Program-made: the position numbers and the translations under genes
Assembly: GCA_035499215.1 (NCBI GenBank)
Contig: DATJZH010000108.1
Coordinates: forward strand, 1-24,116
Length of the DNA stretch: 24,116 bases
Origin: DATJZH01 sp035499215
GTDB lineage: Bacteria > Actinomycetota > Actinomycetes > Streptosporangiales > Streptosporangiaceae
Direction of reading: 5' to 3'
Notes under the pieces: model-generated
Told to the model about the DNA's origin: nothing
Seen by the model: the letters and a program-made list of their open reading frames with translations, nothing else
Database searches by the model: none
Shown: positions 7,691-15,217 of the stretch, in pieces
Position numbering within the stretch: position 1 is the stretch's first letter
Layout of the letters: every line of letters begins with the position of its first letter

Positions 7691-7715
7691 CGAACAGGTG
7701 TTCGGTGCGACATTA
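7691..7715 (-). promoter_or_regulatory. LexA (SOS) box and -10 element upstream of ruvC
   Basis: CGAACAGGTGTTCG at 7691-7704 fits the Gram-positive/actinobacterial LexA consensus CGAAC-N4-GTTCG with both half-sites perfect. Five bases further upstream on the minus strand is TAATGT (7715-7710), a plausible -10, so LexA would sit across the transcription start. The box ends 25 bases before the ruvC TTG. SOS control of ruvC is known in mycobacteria, which agrees with this placement. Confidence 0.85.
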
Positions 7716-7872
7716 CCGGCTGCGGGCCGGCTGCGCCGTCAGTCAGCGGCGTGTCGCGCCGCGCATCCCGGCATCAGCCCGGCCGCATGCGCGCGCTCGG
7801 CACCCGCGAGCCCGGTTGCAGCCCGTTGAGTGTGCATGTCAGCGACACCCAGCCCGCGGGCCGGCACATCCA

Positions 7873-7885
7873 CCGGGTTGCCCGG
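7873..7885 (-). terminator. Weak hairpin after the Eis-like gene
   Basis: CCGGG-TTG-CCCGG forms a five-pair stem about 22 bases downstream of the stop of the acetyltransferase gene, before the ruvC promoter region. There is no U-run, as is usual for high-GC actinobacteria. The rest of the 242-bp gap (7666-7907) shows only the SOS promoter and a GCCCGCGGGC palindrome near 7855. Confidence 0.3.
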
Positions 7886-7907
7886 GTCGAAGGCAGCGAG
7901 CCGGCGG

Positions 7908-9152
7908 TCAGAAGTAGTCGGGCATGAACGCCTCGGCTGCGAACGCGTAATCGAGGTCGGCGTCCGCGGCCGGGTCGCCGCCCGCGGCCAGGCCCGACCG
8001 GCGCAGCACGGTCATCGGGGTGCCTGCGTACAGCGCGGCCAGGCCGCGCGCCCCGAGCGTGACCGCCCCGGCGGCCGGCGGCCGGCCGCGGCCCGCCGTT
8101 CCGTCGGGGATGAGCGATCCCTGGCCGCCGCTCACCGCGAGCGTCCACAGGCCCGAGTTGGCTGGCCGGGTCCGATCTTCCAGCCGGAGGGCCGCGGTCA
8201 GCTGCGCCGCGGCGGGGTAACCGCGGGCCGCGATCGCCGCAGGCGCGTCAACCAGCCGCAGCATCCACCTTCCGCGGTGCGACACCTGCGCGTCCTGCTC
8301 CCTGGTCAGCCAGCTGACCGGGTCGCTCGGGCCGACGAACGCGCGCACCGTCCTGGCCATCGAGGCGTGCGACGAGATGACTCCCCAGATCGCTCGCGCG
8401 GTCTGCTCGGATCCTGCGAGCGCCCGGTGCACGACGATCTGGTGATGACCATCAGCCCAGCGGTAGCTGACGAAGCCATCGTCGGCCAGGTAGGCAAACT
8501 CGTCCGGATCGCTGAGCCAGTGCCGGACCGTAGCGACATCGCGGGTGGCCGGGCCGCAGTCGCGCAGCGCCGCGTGCACCGCGCCGGCGACCGCGATTAC
8601 CTCGGCGGCATCGTCGGCGGTCGCCCGGCGCAGCGTGGACGGGCCGGCCGGGTTCGAGATGTCGGGTGGCAGCAGGGAGCCGAGCGAGCGCGCCGGAAGC
8701 ACTGTCTCGAACTGCGCGCCCGCCAGTTCCCAGCCCAGCGACCGGTAGATCGGGGCGGTTACCGGGTACAGGGCGGACACCGGGTAGCCGCGCCGGGCGA
8801 TCTCCTCGAGCAGCACGGTCGTCAGATGCTTCCCGATGCCCTGTCCGCGGTACTCGGGCGCCACCTTGACCCCGGCCACGCCCGCCATCGGCAGCGACCG
8901 CCCCTGCCACCACTGCCGCATGTCGTGGAATCTGGCCGAGCCGATGAGCTCAGGGCCGTCGTACACGCCAAACAGCCGGCCGTCGGCCACCGCCGGCTCC
9001 AGCGCGGCAATCCAGCTGGGCCGCTCCGCCGCCGCGATCGGGCCGAACGCCCGAAGCCGCAGGTCGAGTTCCGCCTCGAGGCCATCGGCCGGGTCCAGCT
9101 GACGGATCTGCCGCCCGGCCACGGTCGCCGGCGGCAGTGCGCCGGCGCTCAC
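7908..9152 (-). CDS. Eis-family GNAT N-acetyltransferase
   Basis: Eis-type proteins are acetyl-CoA-dependent acetyltransferases that modify amines such as aminoglycosides or lysines; the substrate here is unknown. The 414 residues fit the family's three-part layout: an N-terminal GNAT domain with the acetyl-CoA loop VAPEYRGQGIG at 97-107 and a conserved Tyr136 in APIYRSLGW, a central second GNAT-like fold (about 170-290), and a C-terminal sterol-carrier-like domain ending in Phe, whose carboxylate acts as a catalytic group in Eis. The GTG at 9152 overlaps the yebC stop by four bases (GTGA), so translation is coupled. Eis is not usually linked to yebC/ruvC in mycobacteria. The family assignment is firm; the substrate is not. 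Confidence 0.88.
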   Translation of the reverse strand: MSAGALPPATVAGRQIRQLDPADGLEAELDLRLRAFGPIAAAERPSWIAALEPAVADGRLFGVYDGPELIGSARFHDMRQWWQGRSLPMAGVAGVKVAPEYRGQGIGKHLTTVLLEEIARRGYPVSALYPVTAPIYRSLGWELAGAQFETVLPARSLGSLLPPDISNPAGPSTLRRATADDAAEVIAVAGAVHAALRDCGPATRDVATVRHWLSDPDEFAYLADDGFVSYRWADGHHQIVVHRALAGSEQTARAIWGVISSHASMARTVRAFVGPSDPVSWLTREQDAQVSHRGRWMLRLVDAPAAIAARGYPAAAQLTAALRLEDRTRPANSGLWTLAVSGGQGSLIPDGTAGRGRPPAAGAVTLGARGLAALYAGTPMTVLRRSGLAAGGDPAADADLDYAFAAEAFMPDYF

Positions 9153-9901
9153 CCGAGCTGCTCCATGACCTCGTCGCTGACCTGGTAGTTGGCGTACACA
9201 TCCTGCACGTCGTCAGCGTCCTCGATGGCCTCGATCAGCCGGAACACCTTCCTTGCGTGCTCCTCATCGAGCGGCACCTCGACCGAGGGCAGGAACGCTG
9301 CCTGCGCCGACTCGTAGTCGATGCCGGCCTGCTGCAGCGCCGTGCGTACCGTTACCAGGTCGGTTGCCTCGCTGACTACCTCGAACGACTCGCCGAGATC
9401 ATTGACCTCCTCGGCGCCGGCGTCGAGCACTGCCGCGAGCACGTCGTCCTCGGTCACGCCGGCTGCCGTCGGGACGATCACGATGCCCTTCCTGTTGAAG
9501 AGGTAGGAGACCGAGCCAGGGTTGGCCATGGAACCGCCGTTGCGGGTCAGCGCCGTCCTGACGTCGGCTGCCGCCCGGTTCCTGTTGTCGGTCAGGCACT
9601 CCACCAGCACCGCGACCCCGCCGGGGGCGTAGCCCTCGTAGGTGACCGACTCGTAGGCTGCGCCGCCCGCCTCCAGGCCGGCCCCGCGGCGCACGGCCCG
9701 GTCAATGTTGTCATTGGGCACCGAGTTGCGCTTGGCCTTCTGCACGGCGTCCCACAGCGTGGGGTTGCCCGCTGGATCGGGACCACCGCTGCGCGCCGCG
9801 ACCTCGACGTTCTTGATCAGTTTCGCGAACAGCTTGCCACGCCGGGCGTCGACAACGGCCTTCTTGTGTTTCGTGGTCGCCCACTTGGAGTGGCCGCTCA
9901 T
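9149..9901 (-). CDS. yebC: YebC/PmpR-family protein (TACO1-like)
   Basis: Member of the broadly conserved YebC family, annotated as a transcriptional regulator and more recently connected with ribosomes stalled at proline stretches. The 250-residue product has the signature start MSGHSKWATTKHKKAVVDA and RGKLFAKLIKNVEVAAR, then NDNIDRAVRRG, YEGYAPGGVAVLVECLTDNRNR and the acidic C-terminal domain. Full length. Its ATG overlaps the pdxT stop by four bases (ATGA), and its own stop overlaps the acetyltransferase start. The neighbourhood pdxS-pdxT-yebC-ruvC is typical for actinobacteria. Confidence 0.96.
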   Translation of the reverse strand: MSGHSKWATTKHKKAVVDARRGKLFAKLIKNVEVAARSGGPDPAGNPTLWDAVQKAKRNSVPNDNIDRAVRRGAGLEAGGAAYESVTYEGYAPGGVAVLVECLTDNRNRAAADVRTALTRNGGSMANPGSVSYLFNRKGIVIVPTAAGVTEDDVLAAVLDAGAEEVNDLGESFEVVSEATDLVTVRTALQQAGIDYESAQAAFLPSVEVPLDEEHARKVFRLIEAIEDADDVQDVYANYQVSDEVMEQLG

Positions 9902-10506
9902 GACTGATCCCTCACCATGTCGACAAAGAGCTTGTGGATGCGCAGGTCCGGCGTCAGCTCGGGATGGAACGCGGTCGCAAGCGCCACGCCCTGGCGAACG
10001 GCGACGATCCTACCCGTGCGCGATTCCGTCGCGAGAATCTCGACGCCGGGCCCTGCCTCCTCGACCCATGGCGCGCGGATGAAGACGGCGCGGAACGGAA
10101 GGCCGGCCAGGCCGTGCAGCGTGACGTCGCCCTCGAACGACTGCGCCTGCCGGCCGAACGCGTTGCGCCGCACCGTCATGTCGATCGAGCCGAGCGTCGC
10201 CTGGTCGCTGGCCCGTTCGACCAGCCGGTCCGCCAGCATGATCATGCCCGCGCAGGAGCCGAAGGCCGGCATCCCGCCGCTGATCCGCTTGCGCAGCGGG
10301 TCGAGCAGGTCGAAGCCGGCGACGAGCTTCCACATCGTGGTTGACTCGCCGCCCGGTATCACCAGGCCTTCGACGGCTTCGAGTTCCTCGGGACGGCGCA
10401 CCGGGGCGGGGCTGGCGCCGGCCTGGCGCAGCGCCCGCAGGTGCTCGGCGACGTCTCCCTGCAGCGCGAGGACGCCGATCGCCGGTGGGTCACTGCGGGC
10501 CGGCAC
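9898..10506 (-). CDS. pdxT: PLP synthase glutaminase subunit PdxT
   Basis: Class I glutamine amidotransferase that supplies ammonia to PdxS for pyridoxal 5'-phosphate synthesis. The 202 residues show the IGVLALQGDVAEH start (10-22), the oxyanion segment IPGGEST at 50-56, nucleophile Cys85 in GSCAGM, and the His181/Glu183 pair in FHPEL. All parts of the triad are present. The GTG start at 10506 directly follows the pdxS TAG with no gap, so the pair is translated together. The product length is normal. Confidence 0.97.
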   Translation of the reverse strand: MPARSDPPAIGVLALQGDVAEHLRALRQAGASPAPVRRPEELEAVEGLVIPGGESTTMWKLVAGFDLLDPLRKRISGGMPAFGSCAGMIMLADRLVERASDQATLGSIDMTVRRNAFGRQAQSFEGDVTLHGLAGLPFRAVFIRAPWVEEAGPGVEILATESRTGRIVAVRQGVALATAFHPELTPDLRIHKLFVDMVRDQS

Positions 10507-11523
10507 CTACCAGCCCCGGTCCGCATAACGCTGATCAGGCGCCAGCGTGTCCAGGTTGATGCCGGCCATGGGCTGGCCGAGGCCGCGGGACACCTTGGCG
10601 ATGACGTCCGGGTCGTCAAAGAACGTGGTGGCCTTCACGATTGCCGCGGCCCTGGCGGCCGGGTCGCCGGACTTGAAAATGCCCGACCCGACGAAGAGGC
10701 CGTCGGCGCCAAGCTGCATCATCATCGCGGCGTCCGCCGGGGTGGCGAGCCCGCCGGCGGTGAACAGGACGACCGGCAGCTGGCCGGCCGCGGACACCTC
10801 GGCGACCAGCTCGCAGGGCGCCCGCAGTTCCTTGGCCGCGCTGTACAGCTCGTCGGCTGACAGCGTCGACAGCCGCCGGATCTCGGCGCGGATGCCGCGC
10901 ATGTGCCGGGTTGCCTCGACCACGTTCCCGGTGCCGGCCTCGCCCTTTGACCTGATCATCGCGGCGCCCTCGGCGATCCGGCGCAGTGCCTCGCCCAGGC
11001 TGGTGGCGCCGCAGACGAACGGGACGGTGAAATCCCATTTGTTCACGTGGTGCGCCTCGTCAGCCGGGGTAAGCACCTCCGACTCGTCGATGTAGTCCAC
11101 GCCGATGGCCTGGAGCACCTGCGCCTCGGCGAAATGTCCTATCCGGCACTTGGCCATGACCGGGATCGAGACGGCGGAGATGATCCCGTCGATCATATCG
11201 GGGTCGCTCATCCTGGCCACGCCGCCCTGCGCCCGGATGTCAGCGGGCACCCGCTCGAGCGCCATGACCGCGACGGCGCCGGCATCCTCGGCGATCCTCG
11301 CCTGCTCCGGGGTGACGACGTCCATGATCACGCCGCCTTTGAGCATGTCCGCCATGCCCCGCTTAACGCGGACCGTGCCGGTCTGCGCCGAAGGCCGGGG
11401 GTCGCCGGCAATGCCGGCCGCGGTGCTGGTGCCGGCCGCGGTGCTGGTGCCGGCCGCGCCCGCGGTGCCGCCTGCGCGCATGCTGGTGCCGGCGGTGCTG
11501 GCGGGAGAACTGGGGAGTGACAC
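10507..11523 (-). CDS. pdxS: PLP synthase lyase subunit PdxS
   Basis: (beta/alpha)8 enzyme that makes pyridoxal 5'-phosphate from ribose 5-phosphate, glyceraldehyde 3-phosphate and ammonia from PdxT. The core begins at VRVKRGMADMLKGGVIMDVV (51-70); the two active lysines correspond to Lys125 in VMAKCRIGH and Lys193 in RSKGEAGTGN. With the GTG at 11523, preceded by GTGAGG five bases upstream, the product is 338 residues; the GTG at 11553 would give 348 but has no spaced ribosome site. Either way the N-terminus carries about 35-40 extra Ala/Gly/Thr/Ser residues, part of them encoded by an 18-bp tandem repeat. First gene of the pdxS-pdxT-yebC-acetyltransferase unit. Confidence 0.95.
   Translation of the reverse strand: MSLPSSPASTAGTSMRAGGTAGAAGTSTAAGTSTAAGIAGDPRPSAQTGTVRVKRGMADMLKGGVIMDVVTPEQARIAEDAGAVAVMALERVPADIRAQGGVARMSDPDMIDGIISAVSIPVMAKCRIGHFAEAQVLQAIGVDYIDESEVLTPADEAHHVNKWDFTVPFVCGATSLGEALRRIAEGAAMIRSKGEAGTGNVVEATRHMRGIRAEIRRLSTLSADELYSAAKELRAPCELVAEVSAAGQLPVVLFTAGGLATPADAAMMMQLGADGLFVGSGIFKSGDPAARAAAIVKATTFFDDPDVIAKVSRGLGQPMAGINLDTLAPDQRYADRGW
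11413..11460 (-). repeat. 18-bp tandem repeat in the pdxS N-terminal extension
   Basis: GCCGGCCGCGGTGCTGGT occurs identically at 11413-11430 and 11431-11448, followed by a partial third unit to 11460; a degenerate copy lies near 11485. The period is six codons and encodes AGTSTA-type repeats on the minus strand ahead of the conserved PdxS barrel. Confidence 0.85.
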
Positions 11524-11647
11524 GAAAACCTCACTGGATCGCTGCTGGCTCACTCCATGGTAGGCGGTTCGGCGCAGGCAGCGTGCGGCTCAGCCGCTCA
11601 GCAGCTCATCTAGGACGGGGCTTAGGGCGGGCAAGCAGCTCAGGAGC

Positions 11648-12217
11648 TCAGCCGGTCAGATGAGGCATGTCCGCGGCCTGGTCGTCCTCGCCCGGGCCGA
11701 CCAGCGAGTCGTCGATCTCGAAGAAATCCGGCAGCGCGGCGCTGCCGGCCAGCCGCAGAATCCGCACCAGCCACCGGCGGCGCGCTGCCAGGGTGGCAGC
11801 GACCGCGTCGTTGTAGAACTTGCGGGCCAGGAAGACCTGATGCGCGGCGCTCTCCATCTCGGCGAGCAGTTCTTCGGCGTCCTCCCGGCCGGCCAGCAGC
11901 GCCCGGAAGCCCGGCTGGCCGAACGCCGCCCGCAGGGCCCGAGTCAGGTCGCTCTCCGCGAGCTCGCTGGAGTTCTGGGCGGATCTGGCGTCGTGCGCGG
12001 CCCCGGCGAGCAGCACGCTGGTCGCCGGGTCCAGCAGGCCCGATGAGGCGAACTCCAGCGCCACCGAGCTGCGCCGGACGAGGGCGGCGTCCAGGGCGGC
12101 CCGGGCCGCCTCAAGCCGCGCGTGCAGCCGGTCCAGCCGGCCCGCGCGCCAGGATACGTAGACCCCGAGGAACGCGAGGAACACCAGGACCGCGATGACG
12201 ATAACGCTGCTGGTCAT
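11648..12217 (-). CDS. Small LemA-like membrane protein
   Basis: No confident functional assignment. The 189-residue product has an N-terminal membrane segment (about 4-23, VIVIAVLVFLAFLGVYVSW) followed by long Ala/Leu/Arg/Glu helices. LDRLHARLEAARAALDAALV (28-47) and the later ARKFYNDAVAATLAARR with a PDFFEIDD segment resemble LemA proteins, which have a VDEAWSQIDVQLKRR-like helix and an RYYNDAV motif. It therefore looks like a divergent LemA-family protein, N-terminus anchored, helical part probably outside or at the membrane face. The ATG at 12217 has GAGG five bases upstream and follows pimA after seven bases, so it is the last gene of the pgsA-patA-pimA unit. In M. tuberculosis the corresponding place holds a Nudix-type protein instead. 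Confidence 0.7.
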   Translation of the reverse strand: MTSSVIVIAVLVFLAFLGVYVSWRAGRLDRLHARLEAARAALDAALVRRSSVALEFASSGLLDPATSVLLAGAAHDARSAQNSSELAESDLTRALRAAFGQPGFRALLAGREDAEELLAEMESAAHQVFLARKFYNDAVAATLAARRRWLVRILRLAGSAALPDFFEIDDSLVGPGEDDQAADMPHLTG

Positions 12218-12224
12218 CGCCGCC

Positions 12225-13352
12225 TCACAAGGCCACGGCTACGCGCCCGGCAGCTGGCACGACCGCCTCGTACACCCGGACGACGTCCTTCGCCACGACC
12301 GGCCAGTCATAGTCGCGCACCGCCGCCTTGGCCGCTGCGGACAGTTCCGCGCGTTGTGCGGGCTCAGCCAGCATGCGCCCGGCCGCCGCTGCCAGGCCTT
12401 CGGGGCTGCCCGTCTCGAACAGTGCGCCAGCCCGGCCGCCGCGCAGCACCCGCCGGAACGCATAGAGGTCACTGGCCACGATCGGGGCGCCGGCCGCCAT
12501 CGCCTCGGCCAGTACGATGCCGAAGCTCTCGCCGCCGGTGTTCGGCGCGCAGAAGGCGTCGACCGAATGGAATACCCGCACCTTGTCCTGGTCACTGACC
12601 TGGCCGAGCAGCACCACCCGCGGCCGCAGCGCATGCGGCACCCTGGCGAGCACGTCCTGCTGGTCGCCGTAGCCGGCGATCAGCAGCCGCAGCTCGGGCC
12701 GACTGGATGCCAGCAGCTCGAAGGCGCGCAGCAGCACGGCCAGGCCCTTGCGCGGCTCGTCGATCCGGCCGAGGAAGCCCAGCGCGCCGCCCGGCCCCGG
12801 CCAGCCCGGCAGCGGGTCAGCTTTCTCGAACCGGCGCACCGCCACGCCGTTGGGGATCAGCACGGCGTCGCCGCCGAGGTGCTCGACCAGCGTGGTGCGC
12901 GCGGCCTCGGAGACCGCGATCCGGCCGCTGATCTTCTCCAGGGCGGACTGCAGGATCGGCTGCGCCACGTGCAGTGCGCGCGACCGCGGGATCGCCGTGT
13001 GCACGGTGGCGACGATCGGCCCGTCAGCGACCCAGCAGGCCAGCAGGGACAGGCTCGGCGCGGTCGGCTCGTGCACGTGCAGGACGTCGAAGTCGCCGTC
13101 CTTGAGCCACCGCCGCACCCGGCTGGCCGACAGGAAGCCGAATGACAGCCGGGCCACCGAGCCGTTGTAGGGCACCGGGAGTGCCCGGCCGGCCGGCATG
13201 ACATAGCGCGGCAGCGCGTCGTCGTCGTCGGCCGGCGAGATGACGCTGACCTCGTGCCCGAGGTGGATCAGCGCCTCCGCGAGCCCGCGGATGTGCTCCT
13301 GGACGCCGCCCGGCACGTCCCAGCTGTACGGGCAGACCAAACCGACTCTCAC
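12225..13352 (-). CDS. pimA: Phosphatidyl-myo-inositol alpha-mannosyltransferase PimA
   Basis: GT4 glycosyltransferase that moves mannose from GDP-mannose to phosphatidylinositol at the cytoplasmic membrane face, the first PIM step. The 375-residue GT-B protein has the N-terminal glycine loop WDVPGGVQEH at 11-20, His118 in TVHTAIPRS, Arg196 and Lys202 in GRIDEPRKG, and the EX7E motif GGESFGIVLAEAM with Glu275 and Glu283. These line up well with the residues described in mycobacterial PimA. The GTG at 13352 overlaps the patA stop by four bases. Its neighbours pgsA and patA catalyse the steps before and after it. Confidence 0.95.
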   Translation of the reverse strand: MRVGLVCPYSWDVPGGVQEHIRGLAEALIHLGHEVSVISPADDDDALPRYVMPAGRALPVPYNGSVARLSFGFLSASRVRRWLKDGDFDVLHVHEPTAPSLSLLACWVADGPIVATVHTAIPRSRALHVAQPILQSALEKISGRIAVSEAARTTLVEHLGGDAVLIPNGVAVRRFEKADPLPGWPGPGGALGFLGRIDEPRKGLAVLLRAFELLASSRPELRLLIAGYGDQQDVLARVPHALRPRVVLLGQVSDQDKVRVFHSVDAFCAPNTGGESFGIVLAEAMAAGAPIVASDLYAFRRVLRGGRAGALFETGSPEGLAAAAGRMLAEPAQRAELSAAAKAAVRDYDWPVVAKDVVRVYEAVVPAAGRVAVAL

Positions 13353-14284
13353 GGCGCGGCTGCCAGGGCTGCGGCCAGCCGCGCCGGGTCGAGGTCAGCA
13401 ACGAATACCCGCTGCAGCATGTGCCAGTCCGCCGGATGGGCTCGGATGCCGTCGGCGAAGGCGTCTGCGACCTGCTGCATCATCGCTGCTGCCTGATGCC
13501 GCCTGTCCCCTTCGGCCGGGACCGGGATCTCCTCGCAGACATGCACGCCCCATTCGTCGCCCTCGTACCACAAGATCGCGGGCATCAGCGCCGCGCCGGT
13601 CTGCACGGCAAGAGCGGCGGGACCGCCCATCATCCGGGCCTTCTCGCCGAAGAACTCGACCTCGATGCCGGTGCCGGTGACATCCCGGTCGCAGGGCAGG
13701 CAGACCAGCTTGCCCGCGCGCAGCCGCTGCGCCAGGATCCCGAACGGCCTGTTGCCCCCGCTGGCAGGCAGCACCTCCATGCCCAGTCCCTCGCGGAACG
13801 CGACGAACCGCTGATAGACCGACTCAGGCCTTACCCGCTCCATGACCGTGGTAAAGGACCCGGCCCCTTTGGCGATGATCCACGCGCCGGCCTGGTCCCA
13901 GTTGCCCATGTGCGGCAGCGCGAACACCACCCCGCGTCCCGCCGCCAGGCAGTCGAGCGCTTTCTGGACATGCCCGGAGTCATGCATGCCCTCGACCAGC
14001 CGTGCCAGCGGCATGACCGGCAGCCGGAAGATCTCCAGCCAGTAGCGGGCGTACGAGCGCAGGGCGAGCCTGGACAGGGCGCGCAGCTGGGCACCGTCCG
14101 CCTCGGGCCCGATGACCCGGCGCAGGTTGCCTTCGAGCACCTGCACCCGCGGTCCCTGTCGTCGCCAGGCGGTATCGGCCAGGAACCGGGAGGCGCCCGT
14201 GGCCCATGCCTGCGGCAGGCGGCGGACCACAGCCCAGCCCAGGCCGTATCCGGCATCGGTGAGCCGGTCCTTCAGTCCGGGCAC
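13349..14284 (-). CDS. patA: Phosphatidylinositol mannoside acyltransferase (PatA-type)
   Basis: Membrane-associated acyltransferase that transfers a fatty acyl chain from acyl-CoA to the 6-position of the first mannose of PIM1/PIM2. The 311-residue product belongs to the LpxL/HtrB-like lysophospholipid acyltransferase family: HX4D motif His125-Asp130 in PHMGNWDQAG, VMERVRPE at 147-154 and the PCDRDVTGTG segment at 197-206. GGGAGG lies six bases before the GTG at 14284, and the start is 12 bases inside the end of pgsA (13-bp overlap). Sitting between pgsA and pimA supports the PIM assignment over lipid A acyltransferases, which this organism should lack. Confidence 0.93.
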   Translation of the reverse strand: MPGLKDRLTDAGYGLGWAVVRRLPQAWATGASRFLADTAWRRQGPRVQVLEGNLRRVIGPEADGAQLRALSRLALRSYARYWLEIFRLPVMPLARLVEGMHDSGHVQKALDCLAAGRGVVFALPHMGNWDQAGAWIIAKGAGSFTTVMERVRPESVYQRFVAFREGLGMEVLPASGGNRPFGILAQRLRAGKLVCLPCDRDVTGTGIEVEFFGEKARMMGGPAALAVQTGAALMPAILWYEGDEWGVHVCEEIPVPAEGDRRHQAAAMMQQVADAFADGIRAHPADWHMLQRVFVADLDPARLAAALAAAP

Positions 14285-14970
14285 CCAGCACCTCCCGAGG
14301 CGGATGTCTTGTCGGCCCGCGGTGCTCCGCTGTCGCCCGCATCGGAAGCATGCGCTGCTGGCGGGGAATCAGCCGCCAGCGCCGCGCGGCGCACGGCAGT
14401 TACCCGCTGGCCGAAAGTCACTGCGCTCAGCCCGGCCAGCAGCCAGAGCCCCACGGGAAGAACAAACGGTACGCCTAGTCCGGACAATCCCGTGGCAACC
14501 AGTCCGATCAGCAACCGCTCGGATCTCTCGGCAATCCCTACATTGCAGCTTATTCCAAGCCCTTCCGCCCGCGCCTTCGCATACGAGACAAGCGCTCCGG
14601 CGACGAGGCAGAACAGCGTCACCGCAGCCAGCACCGTATTGTGCCCGCCCAGCATGAACCACAGGGTCAGGCCGCCGAAGATCGCCGCGTCCGCGACGCG
14701 GTCCAGGGTGGAATCAAGGAACGCGCCCCATTTGCCGGACGTGCCCTTGATCCTGGCCAGCGCGCCGTCGAGCATGTCGGCCAGCACGAAGACGGTACAG
14801 ACCACCGTGCCGAGAAACAGGTGGCCGGTCGGGAACAGCGACAGCGCGCCCGCGGATACGCCAGCTGTTCCGACCACAGTGATGACGTTCGGGGTAACGG
14901 GAGTGCGCGCGAGAAGCTCACCGACCGGCGTCAGCAGCCGGGCGATGGCGGGTCTTAGCGTGCTGAGCAT
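14272..14970 (-). CDS. pgsA: CDP-alcohol phosphatidyltransferase, probable phosphatidylinositol phosphate synthase
   Basis: Integral membrane enzyme that joins CDP-diacylglycerol to inositol 1-phosphate, supplying the lipid for PimA. The 232-residue product has the full DX2DGX2ARX8GX3DX3D motif: Asp65, Asp68, Gly69, Arg73, Gly82, Asp86 and Asp90, and about six hydrophobic segments. The last 35 residues are a Ser/Ala/Gly/Asp-rich tail. The ATG at 14970 has no Shine-Dalgarno; a TAAGAT hexamer ends nine bases before it, suggesting a nearly leaderless message. The linkage to patA and pimA favours an inositol phosphate acceptor over glycerol phosphate. Confidence 0.93.
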   Translation of the reverse strand: MLSTLRPAIARLLTPVGELLARTPVTPNVITVVGTAGVSAGALSLFPTGHLFLGTVVCTVFVLADMLDGALARIKGTSGKWGAFLDSTLDRVADAAIFGGLTLWFMLGGHNTVLAAVTLFCLVAGALVSYAKARAEGLGISCNVGIAERSERLLIGLVATGLSGLGVPFVLPVGLWLLAGLSAVTFGQRVTAVRRAALAADSPPAAHASDAGDSGAPRADKTSASGGAGCPD

Positions 14971-14978
14971 GGCCGTCT

Positions 14979-15066
14979 GATCTTACTGGCGGGCGGCGGG
15001 TATGCCGCAGACCCGCGCGGTCGGATCTCACCGGCGGGCGGCGGGCAATCGGCCGACCCGCGCGGT
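14979..15066. repeat. 45-bp-period direct repeat between pgsA and the EF-G2 gene
   Basis: Two 43-bp copies, 14979-15021 and 15024-15066, share GATCT, the CGGCGGGCGG core and the final GACCCGCGCGGT, differing at roughly eight positions. They occupy the divergent promoter region, and the first copy contains the pgsA -10 candidate. The remainder of the 247-bp gap (14971-15217) has no coding character. Confidence 0.75.
14980..14985 (-). promoter_or_regulatory. Putative pgsA -10 element
   Basis: TAAGAT on the minus strand, nine bases upstream of the pgsA ATG, fits TANNNT. Transcription would start two or three bases before the ATG, in agreement with the missing ribosome-binding site. No clear -35 is seen. 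Confidence 0.35.
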
Positions 15067-15217
15067 GCTTCCTGACCGGGTGGCGCACACGCGCAGTCAT
15101 GGCGATCTGCCGCTAGGTCTTGTGATCCCGCCGCCGGCAGGTAAAGGCTGGTCGTGCAGCAGCAGACAAGACTACTGGCTGCACAGCAGGCAGCAGAACT
15201 ACAGGAGGCGCGTGCGG

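Noticed and set aside
6320..7927. Plus-strand open frame of 535 codons across ruvA and ruvC
   Set aside because: Spans two verified genes and the SOS promoter, with no recognisable domain; a GC-rich artefact.
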